Shown here: piece after piece, positions 58,280 to 64,000 of the stretch
Numbering within the stretch: position 1 is the stretch's first letter
Layout of the letters: every line of letters begins with the position of its first letter
Assembly: GCF_030817315.1 (NCBI RefSeq)
Contig: NZ_JAUSZF010000001.1
Coordinates: 1,782,501-1,846,500, forward strand
DNA length: 64,000 bases
Direction of reading: 5' to 3'
DNA from: Sphingomonas faeni
GTDB taxonomy: Bacteria > Pseudomonadota > Alphaproteobacteria > Sphingomonadales > Sphingomonadaceae
The notes under the pieces: model-generated
The model's database searches: none
Told to the model about the DNA's origin: nothing
The model's input: the letters and a program-made list of their open reading frames with translations, nothing else
Position numbers and translations under genes: made by a program

Positions 58280-59062
58280 TCAGCTCTCGACGATGTCGGT
58301 TGCGTCGCCTTCGAGCGCCTTGGCTTTCGCCCGGCTGCGCTCGGTGAACCAGATGCCGATCAGCGCGAGTTCGTACAGGATGACCAGCGGGATCGCGAGC
58401 AACAGCTGCGAGCCGATGTCCGGCGGGGTCAGTACCGCGGCGATCGCGAACGCCGCGACGATCGCGTAGCGCCGCGCGCTGATGAGCTGTTTGCGCGTCA
58501 CGATCCCTGCGCGCTCCAGTAGCATGAGCAGGACCGGCAGCAGGAACGAAATTCCGAAGCCGAACAGGAACTGCATCGTGAACGACAGATAATTGCCGAT
58601 CGCCGGCAGCGCCTCGCGGTGGATGCCGCCGACCATGCCGTCGAAGCCGAGCAGGAAGTGCAACGCCATCGGGATTGCAATGTAATAGGCCATCGCCGCG
58701 CCGGTCAGGAACAGGACCGGCGTCGCGAGGATGAAGGGCAGCAGCGCGCCGCGTTCCTTCTTGTACAGACCGGGCGCGACGAACTGCCACACCTGGTTTG
58801 CGATCACCGGGAACGACAACATCATCGCCGCGAAGAACGCCACCTTGATCTGGACGAAAAACGCCTCGAAAATCTCGGTATAGATGACCTTGTTCTGACC
58901 GGCCGCGAGCAGCGGGTGAACGAGGAAGCCGAAAATATCCTCGGCGAAATACATGGCGACGGCGAACGTCACGATCAACGCGGCGATACAGTAGAGCAAC
59001 CGCCGCCGCAGCTCGATCAAATGGTCGAGCAGCGGCGCCCGGCTTTCGTCGATCTCGCTCAT
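58280..59062 (-). CDS. tatC: Twin-arginine translocase subunit TatC
   Basis: A 260-aa six-helix membrane protein that recognises twin-arginine signal peptides. SRAPLLDHLIELRRRLLY (about 7-24) and the periplasmic PGLYKKERGALLPFI, GFDGMVG and RKQLISARRYAIVAAFAIAA then VLTPPDIGSQLLLAIPL are family signatures; the conserved Glu near residue 109 is in KKERG. It ends an scpA-scpB-tatA-tatB-tatC run on the minus strand. Confidence 0.96.
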   Translation of the reverse strand: MSEIDESRAPLLDHLIELRRRLLYCIAALIVTFAVAMYFAEDIFGFLVHPLLAAGQNKVIYTEIFEAFFVQIKVAFFAAMMLSFPVIANQVWQFVAPGLYKKERGALLPFILATPVLFLTGAAMAYYIAIPMALHFLLGFDGMVGGIHREALPAIGNYLSFTMQFLFGFGISFLLPVLLMLLERAGIVTRKQLISARRYAIVAAFAIAAVLTPPDIGSQLLLAIPLVILYELALIGIWFTERSRAKAKALEGDATDIVES

Positions 59063-59117
59063 GTCTGGCTTTCGGCTTTGGAGGCGATCACGGCCGTTGC
59101 GCTCATGCCCGGCTTGT

Positions 59118-59663
59118 TCATGATGGCGCTACGTCGGACTTACCGGTCTTGTCGTCGGAATGGGTCGGGGTCGGGGTGTCCAGCGGACCATCGAACAGGT
59201 CCGGGCCACGATCCGCTATCGGTCTGTGATCCTGCGGTTTGTGATCCGGCTCGGGCAACGCCGGAGAAGCGTGAACCGAAGCGGCCGCTACGACCGGTTT
59301 CTCGACCATCACCGGCTCGCTCGTATGATCGTCCGCTTGGTCGGTGGACCGATAATCACGCCGATACTCTTCGGTCTCGGGCGAATGTACCACCTGCGCG
59401 GTATCGGCCGTCGCGTCCGTCCCCGTCTGAGGATGCTCGCGCATGATGCGTTCGTTCTCCGACGCCCAGCGCTTTTCCATCTCTTCGAGTTCGGCCTCGC
59501 GGACCATCGAATCGAAACCCGAGCGGAACTGCCGGGCGACGCCGCGTGCCTTGCCGACCCAATAGCCGACCACGCGCATCGCCTTGGGCAGGTCCTTGGG
59601 ACCGATCACGACGAGCGCGACGAAAGCCACGAGCAGAAACTCGGAGGGCGCGATATCGAACAT
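59118..59663 (-). CDS. tatB: Twin-arginine translocase subunit TatB
   Basis: A 181-aa TatB: MFDIAPSEFLLVAFVALVVI, GPKDLPKAMRVVGYWVGKAR and then an amphipathic helix with RQFRSGFDSMVREAELEEME. The F-x-I-x-x-S-E and GPKDLP markers and the long acidic tail (to residue 181) distinguish TatB from TatA. 55 bp separate it from tatC. The start 59663 is standard. Confidence 0.95.
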   Translation of the reverse strand: MFDIAPSEFLLVAFVALVVIGPKDLPKAMRVVGYWVGKARGVARQFRSGFDSMVREAELEEMEKRWASENERIMREHPQTGTDATADTAQVVHSPETEEYRRDYRSTDQADDHTSEPVMVEKPVVAAASVHASPALPEPDHKPQDHRPIADRGPDLFDGPLDTPTPTHSDDKTGKSDVAPS

Positions 59664-59716
59664 TCAGCCGCGCCTATCTAGGGTCGTCAAGTCTACCAGC
59701 TTCAAGCACAACGGCT

Positions 59717-59962
59717 TCAAGCAGGACGGTCGTCGCGGACGCGGTTGCCGTCGCGATCGAACGCGGGATCGGCGGTCTTCTGCGCTTCGATACGCGCCGA
59801 TGGCTTGGCGGGCGTCTCGTCGTCGTTCTCCGACATGCCCTTCTTGAAGTTCTTCACGCCCTTGGCGACGTCGCCCATCAGGCTGGAGAATCGGCCGCCG
59901 CCGAGAAGGAGGATCGCGACGACCGCGAGAACGAGCAAGTGAATCGGGCTAAAACCGCCCAT
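59717..59962 (-). CDS. tatA: Twin-arginine translocase subunit TatA
   Basis: An 81-aa TatA: MGGFSPIHLLVLAVVAILLL, then GGGRFSSLMGDVAKGVKNFK and KGMSENDDETP, one membrane helix followed by the FG-type hinge (here GGGRF) and an amphipathic helix with F-K-K-G. It pairs with the following tatB and tatC genes to form the pore. Confidence 0.95.
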   Translation of the reverse strand: MGGFSPIHLLVLAVVAILLLGGGRFSSLMGDVAKGVKNFKKGMSENDDETPAKPSARIEAQKTADPAFDRDGNRVRDDRPA

Positions 59963-59997
59963 GGCAATTCTCCTGGAAACTTGACCCTATCTAAGCG

Positions 59998-60591
59998 TCA
60001 TCTCGGCTCTTTGCCAGCCATCTCGCCATCCTCGGCACCATCATCGAGGCGATCGAAGGCGAGATCGACCGGATCGAGCAGCCCTGCGGCGCGCAGATCG
60101 TCGATACCGGGGAGGTCGCGGCGGCTCTGGAGCCCGAAATGGACGAGGAATGCAGGGGTCGTCGCGAACATCAGCGGCCGCCCCGGCACCTCGCGCCGTC
60201 CGGCCGGCTTCACCCAGCCGGCCTCCATCAACACATCGAGCGTCCCCTTCGAGATCTGTACACCGCGAATCGCCTCGATTTCCGCGCGGGTCACGGGCTC
60301 ATGGTACGCGATGATCGCCAGCGTCTCGATGCCGGCGCGGCTGAGACGGCGTGGTTCTTCGCGGTCGCGGCGGAGCATGTGCGCCATGTCGGGTGCGGTC
60401 TGGAACTGCCAGCGGTCGCCGCGCCTTACGATGTGGATACCGCGGCCGGCATAGTCGGCGGTCAGTCGGTCGAGCGCGGCGCGGACGTCGCCGGTGCCGA
60501 CATGCGCGCGAATCACCTCGATCGTCAGCGGCACTTCGGCGGCGAACAGCACCGCCTCGACGGCGCGGGTGATATCGTCGGGCGGGGTCAC
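59998..60591 (-). CDS. scpB: Segregation and condensation protein B
   Basis: A 197-aa ScpB with two winged-helix domains: VEAVLFAAEVPLTIEVIRAH and IHIVRRGDRWQFQTAPDMAH, then LSRAGIETLAIIAYHEPVTR with AEIEAIRGVQISKGTLDVLM. It is the kite subunit of the Smc-ScpAB condensin. The start overlaps the scpA stop by 4 bp. The C-terminal acidic tail (DRLDDGAEDGEMAG) is normal. Confidence 0.95.
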   Translation of the reverse strand: MTPPDDITRAVEAVLFAAEVPLTIEVIRAHVGTGDVRAALDRLTADYAGRGIHIVRRGDRWQFQTAPDMAHMLRRDREEPRRLSRAGIETLAIIAYHEPVTRAEIEAIRGVQISKGTLDVLMEAGWVKPAGRREVPGRPLMFATTPAFLVHFGLQSRRDLPGIDDLRAAGLLDPVDLAFDRLDDGAEDGEMAGKEPR

Positions 60592-61310
60592 GCGCGGGCT
60601 CTGAGATAGAGCGGTGCGAACGGCGAGGCCTGGCGCAGTTCGATCTTGCCCTGTCGCGCGAGTTCGAGTGCGGCGACGAAGCTGGACGCGAGCGCGGATC
60701 GGCGTAGGCGCTCTCCCGCCTCGGGGAGGAAGCTTTCGATCACGCTCCAGTCGATCCGCTCGCCGACCAGCATCGACACGCGTTCCAGTGCCGCCTCCAG
60801 CGTCATCACCTCGCGGTCGACGACGACGTGCATCACCGGTCGGGTCCGCGCGGAAATGCGGCCATAGGCGGCGATCAGGTCGAAGATCTCAGCCTGCCAT
60901 GCGGCCTTGCGCACCGTCCGCAGCCCCTCGGGCGCGCCGCGCAGGAACACGTCGCGCCCGGTCCGATCGCGCGCCATCAGCCGGGCGCCGGCCTCGCGCA
61001 TAGCACTTAAGCGCTCGAGCCGGAGTTGCAGCCGGAGCGCGAGTTCTTCGGGGTCTGGCTCGGCGAGCGGATCACGCGGCAACAGCAGTGCGGACTTCAG
61101 ATAGGCAAGCCACGCCGCCATCACGAGATAGTCCGCGGCCAGTTCAAGTTTCAGCGCCCGCGCGGAGTCGACATAGGCGAGATACTGCTCGACCAGCGCC
61201 AGGATCGAGATTTTCCGCAGATCGACCTTCTGCCCGCGCGCGAGCGACAGCAGCAGATCGAGCGGTCCCTCCCATCCGTCGAGATCCAGGGTCAGTTGCG
61301 CATCGTCCAT
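60588..61310 (-). CDS. scpA: Segregation and condensation protein A
   Basis: A 240-aa kleisin. LTLDLDGWEGPLDLLLSLAR (4-23) and QKVDLRKISILALVEQYLAY are the N-terminal Smc-binding signatures; the C-terminus LARQGKIELRQASPFAPLYL is the winged-helix part. It bridges Smc heads in chromosome condensation. In most relatives it follows nagZ directly; here a ParD-like/map cassette on the other strand lies between. Confidence 0.95.
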   Translation of the reverse strand: MDDAQLTLDLDGWEGPLDLLLSLARGQKVDLRKISILALVEQYLAYVDSARALKLELAADYLVMAAWLAYLKSALLLPRDPLAEPDPEELALRLQLRLERLSAMREAGARLMARDRTGRDVFLRGAPEGLRTVRKAAWQAEIFDLIAAYGRISARTRPVMHVVVDREVMTLEAALERVSMLVGERIDWSVIESFLPEAGERLRRSALASSFVAALELARQGKIELRQASPFAPLYLRARA

Positions 61311-61354
61311 CGCCGGACGCTACAGCGCGCATCGGCGGGCATCCAGCCTTCACG

Positions 61355-61391
61355 TTGACGCTCCACCATACGAAGCATAAACGTTTCGTAT
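61355..61391 (+). promoter_or_regulatory. Promoter/operator candidate of the ParD-like gene
   Basis: TTGACG (61355-61360) followed downstream by a perfect inverted repeat ATACGAA (61368-61374) / TTCGTAT (61385-61391) with a 10-bp centre that would cover the -10 region (candidate TAAACG, weak). Antitoxin-type ribbon-helix-helix proteins usually bind such sites. The gene starts 25 bp further on. It is also the upstream region of the divergent scpA. Confidence 0.45.
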
Positions 61392-61415
61392 AGTCTGGAT
61401 GGTAGTGAGGTTTGG

Positions 61416-61619
61416 ATGGGTATCGTGAAGATCGATGACGCGCTGCACGAGGATGCTCGGCGGGCTAGCCAAGTGCTGTGCCGGTCGATCAATGCGCAGG
61501 CCGAGTTCTGGATGAAGATCGGGATGCTCGCCGAGGCCAATCCGACGCTGTCGTTCAACGATATCGTCACCGCGCAACTCGCCGCCGCCTCGGTCCGCGT
61601 TGGCGACAAAGTTGCCTGA
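61416..61619 (+). CDS. ParD-like family antitoxin-type protein
   Basis: A 67-aa ParD_like (DUF3423) protein: MGIVKIDDALHEDARRASQV then LCRSINAQAEFWMKIGMLAE and ANPTLSFNDIV. The ribbon-helix-helix start resembles ParD antitoxins, but no ParE-type toxin follows. Instead a methionine aminopeptidase gene begins one base after its stop. I recall the ParD_like/map pairing as recurrent; from this window it is only seen once. Confidence 0.78.
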   Translation: MGIVKIDDALHEDARRASQVLCRSINAQAEFWMKIGMLAEANPTLSFNDIVTAQLAAASVRVGDKVA

Positions 61620-61620
61620 G

Positions 61621-62398
61621 ATGGTCAAGACGGCGGCGGAACTGGCGCTGATGCGCGTGTCGGGCGCGTTGCTGGCTTCGGTGTTCGAGATGCTCGACGG
61701 GCAGAATCTGGCGGGGCTGTCGACGTTGCAGGTCAACGACTTGGTCGATCGTTATATCACCGACGACCTCCGCGCCCGGCCCGCGAGCAAGGGGCAATAT
61801 GGCTTCGAGTTCGTCCTGAACAGCTCGATCAACCATGTCGTCTGCCACGGCGTGCCCAGCGCGAGCGACGTCATCCGCGACGGCGACATCGTCAATCTCG
61901 ACATCACGCTAGAGAAGAACGGGTTCATCGCCGATTCGAGCAAGACGTATCTGGTCGGCACCGCGCCACCTGCTGCGAAGCGGCTGGTGCGGGTCGGCGC
62001 AGGAGGCGATGTGGCAGGGCATCCGGCAGGTGCGGCCGGGTGCGCATCTCGGCGACATCGGCTTTGCGATCGAGCGGCATGCGAAGAAGAACGGCTATGC
62101 GGTGGTGCGCGATTATTGCGGCCACGGCATCGGCCGCGAGATGCACGAGGAACCGCAGGTGCTCAATTTCGGGCGCGCCGGGACCGGCATGACGTTGCGC
62201 GAGGGGATGGTCTTCACGATCGAGCCGATGATCAACCAGGGAACGCGGAAAGTGTCGACCGAGGACGACGGCTGGACGGTGGTCACCGACGACGGAAAGC
62301 TCTCGGCGCAGTTCGAGCATACGGTGGCGGTGACGGAGGACGGCGTCGAGGTGCTGACGTTGCGGGGTGACGAGCGTAAGTTAGGCGCTGGCGAGTAG
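61621..62398 (+). pseudogene. map: Type I methionine aminopeptidase, frameshifted
   Basis: The first part (MVKTAAELALMRVSGALLAS to KTYLVGTAPPAAKRLVRV) is a normal Map N-domain, with HGVPS and DIVNLDITLEKNGFIADSS holding the first metal ligands. After RLVRV the frame should continue AQEAMWQGIRQVRPGAHLGD, but that sequence is in the +1 frame from about 62009, continuing through GHGIGREMHEEPQ and FTIEPMINQGTRK to the end. One extra G in the GG at 61996-61997 explains it. The reading frame otherwise runs into unrelated sequence. It may be a sequencing error or a real loss; if real, another map must exist, since Map is normally essential. Confidence 0.82.
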
Positions 62399-63382
62399 CG
62401 CGTCGCGCGTTGCGATCAGTTCCGCGCAGTCGCCCTTGGCGGCTCCGACCGAGGCCATCGCCCGATCGAGTCTCGTGCGCGACGCTTCCGAGATTTCGCC
62501 CAGGCGGCCGGCGATTTCGACCATCTCGTCCATGCGGGCCCAGCAGTCGAGTACGAGGTCGCAGCCTGCGGCAATCGCGCCGGCCGCCTTGTCGCCGGCG
62601 GTGCCGGATAGGGCCTTCATGTCGATATCGTCGGTCATCAGGAGGCCGTCGAAGCCGATGCGCTGACGGATGATCTGGTCGATCACGATCGGGGAGAGCG
62701 TCGCGGGGCGGTCGGTGTCCCAGGCTTCGAAGACGATGTGCGAGGTCATGCCCATCGGCGCCTGGTTGAGCGTGCGGAAGGGTTCGAGGTCGATCTCGAG
62801 TTCTGCGTCGGTCGCGGTGACGGTCGGGAGGTGATGGTGGGTGTCCACGCGCGCTCGGCCGTGGCCGGGCATGTGCTTTACCACGCCGACCACGCCGCCC
62901 TCGGCTAGTCCTTCCAGCGTCGCCCTGCCGAGCGCTGCGACGCGCATCGGGTCGGAGCCAAACGTGCGGCACGCCACCGCTTCCGTGGTGTCGGGCTGCG
63001 ACACGTCGAGCAGCGGGAGGCAGTCGACGGTGATACCGACCTCGCTGAGCATCACGCCGAGCGCCTGCGCGTTGGCGCGCGCGGCCTGGATCGCGGTCAT
63101 CGGTGCGCGTTCGTACGCTGCATCGAATACCGGGCCTGCCGGGAATGCCGGCCATTCCGGTGGGCCCATCCGGGCGACGCGACCGCCTTCCTGGTCGATC
63201 AGGATCGCGAGGTTATCGCGTCCGGCGAGTTCGCGAAGCGAGTCCGTCAGGGCTCGGACCTGAGCGCGGTCCACGATGTTGCGCTTGAACAGGATGTAGC
63301 CGGCAGGTTCGCATTCGGCGAAGAACGCGCGTTCGGCGGGGGTGAGGACGGGGCCGGACAGGCCGAAGATGACGGGCTTCAT
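62381..63382 (-). CDS. nagZ: Beta-N-acetylhexosaminidase NagZ
   Basis: A 333-aa glycoside hydrolase family 3 enzyme that removes GlcNAc from GlcNAc-anhydroMurNAc-peptides in peptidoglycan recycling. The signature KHMPGHGRARVDTHHHLP (about 168-185) carries the catalytic His, and LLMTDDIDMKAL (about 245-256) the nucleophile Asp. LIDQEGGRVARM is another family mark. Its end overlaps the convergent map by 18 bp. Confidence 0.95.
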   Translation of the reverse strand: MKPVIFGLSGPVLTPAERAFFAECEPAGYILFKRNIVDRAQVRALTDSLRELAGRDNLAILIDQEGGRVARMGPPEWPAFPAGPVFDAAYERAPMTAIQAARANAQALGVMLSEVGITVDCLPLLDVSQPDTTEAVACRTFGSDPMRVAALGRATLEGLAEGGVVGVVKHMPGHGRARVDTHHHLPTVTATDAELEIDLEPFRTLNQAPMGMTSHIVFEAWDTDRPATLSPIVIDQIIRQRIGFDGLLMTDDIDMKALSGTAGDKAAGAIAAGCDLVLDCWARMDEMVEIAGRLGEISEASRTRLDRAMASVGAAKGDCAELIATRDALLASA

Positions 63383-63420
63383 GCATACTTCCTAGCGAAA
63401 CCGGCGCGCGCGATCATCCG

Positions 63421-64000
63421 TCAATAATCCTTCGACACGCGGACGTTGGCGCTCTGGCGGCCGAGCGTCGAGATGCTCGATAGCAGCGACAGCCAGCGGG
63501 TGACCTGGAACTCGACCTGCGTCGCGGAATAGCCCTGACCGTCGGTCACGATCTCCGCATACAGGCGACGCGTGACGTATTTGCCCGCCGCGATCGAGGT
63601 GCCCTGCCCGGTCTGCGGATCGGCGGGGAGGATGCGGAGGCGGTCGAGCCCGGCGGCGCGACGCACCGCGTTGATCGGGTTGAGCCCGCTGCCGCCGCCC
63701 TGTAGCGCCGCCACCGCCGCCGCCAGTTGAAGGGCTTCGGGCGCGGACAGATTGGTGATCGAGGTGCCGAACAATAGCCGCGAGAGCAGCTCGTCCTCGG
63801 GCAGCGCGGGCGTGCTGGTGAAGCCGATCTCGGGTTTCAGCGCGTAGCCGGTGACGCGGATCGACGCGCTGAGCCCCGTCGAATCGGCGTTCGCCTCGAT
63901 ATCCAGCGCCGGGTTAGCGGGCACCCCGCCGTCGAATCGGATCACGCCCCGCGCCAGTTCGAACTGGCGGCCGGCGAACTCGTAATCGCCGCGGATCAGC
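63421..64000 (-). CDS. tamB: Translocation and assembly module TamB, C-terminal fragment
   Basis: The gene enters from the right edge; about 192 C-terminal residues are visible. GDYEFAGRQFELARGVIRFD, PALDIEANADSTGLSASIRV, ELLSRLLFGTSITNLSAPEA, LAAAVAALQGG, RLRILPADPQTGQGTSIAAG and a final beta-strand tail are the DUF490/TamB C-terminal domain. TamB spans the periplasm and, with TamA, helps insert outer-membrane proteins and lipids. The N-terminus lies beyond the window. It ends 38 bp before the nagZ start. Confidence 0.88.
   Translation of the reverse strand, partial: LIRGDYEFAGRQFELARGVIRFDGGVPANPALDIEANADSTGLSASIRVTGYALKPEIGFTSTPALPEDELLSRLLFGTSITNLSAPEALQLAAAVAALQGGGSGLNPINAVRRAAGLDRLRILPADPQTGQGTSIAAGKYVTRRLYAEIVTDGQGYSATQVEFQVTRWLSLLSSISTLGRQSANVRVSKDY

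Noticed and set aside
61416..61619. Classical ParDE toxin-antitoxin module
   Set aside because: The protein is ParD_like, but the partner gene is methionine aminopeptidase, not a ParE/RelE-fold toxin.

Overview
The window is high-GC DNA (roughly two-thirds G+C in genes) from an alphaproteobacterium of the order Sphingomonadales, most likely Sphingomonas or a close relative. The case rests on gene content: a PhyR/NepR/EcfG general stress response locus with a PhyP-like sensor, an nagZ-scpA-scpB-tatABC run, a Fur without the CxxC zinc motifs, and DUF6356 and 'EIVVC' small proteins. It also carries several families of sphingomonad-type palindromic intergenic repeats. It looks like chromosomal core sequence with small accessory inserts. 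I saw no tRNA, rRNA, CRISPR array, prophage or intact insertion sequence.

Layout. 1-11.6 kb: a partial M16 peptidase, then a + strand core run: aspartyl beta-hydroxylase, nfu, malonic semialdehyde reductase, tsaB, rimI, fur, plsC, miaB, phoH, ybeY, corC and a PQQ-type sugar dehydrogenase. A lower-GC orphan gene sits between miaB and phoH. 11.6-20.1 kb: a DUF2007 protein and a PNPOx-fold protein, a CcdAB toxin-antitoxin pair, tldD, a zinc-finger protein, an ABC ATPase overlapping nadB, a class A beta-lactamase-like lipoprotein and an M20 amidohydrolase. 20.2-28.5 kb: a HerA-like ATPase and envelope quality control (Do protease, HflK, HflC) on the minus strand, then mrp, a CoA-binding protein and three tandem small exported 'EIVVC' proteins. 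28.9-41.8 kb: homoserine dehydrogenase divergent from glnD, a TonB-dependent receptor, infC with an apparent AUA start, thrS, and an LD-carboxypeptidase divergent from an Mpl-type muropeptide ligase. 41.9-49.3 kb: an XRE regulator with a membrane partner, an alpha/beta hydrolase, a TPR protein, a fatty acid desaturase, a GNAT-like protein, and an operon of exonuclease III, a beta-barrel protein and a fourth EIVVC protein, then an ErpA-type Fe-S carrier. 49.4-53.6 kb: an M23 peptidase, bcp and glnE. 53.7-58.2 kb: the general stress response island. 58.3-64 kb: tatC, tatB, tatA, scpB, scpA, nagZ and tamB on the minus strand, interrupted by an opposite-strand ParD-like/methionine aminopeptidase cassette whose map gene is frameshifted.

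How it fits together. glnD and glnE are the two modifying enzymes of the PII/glutamine synthetase nitrogen cascade. NagZ, LD-carboxypeptidase and the Mpl-like ligase are three steps of peptidoglycan recycling. PhyR, NepR, EcfG and the PhyP-like protein are a complete partner-switching stress circuit. Around that circuit I see a second NepR-like ORF tail-to-tail with ecfG, a small single-pass membrane protein between ecfG and phyR, and an exact EcfG-type promoter feeding a long hairpin and an entericidin-like lipoprotein. The points I would follow first are the second NepR-like ORF, the EcfG-promoter/hairpin/entericidin segment, the EIVVC protein family and the ParD-like/Map cassette.
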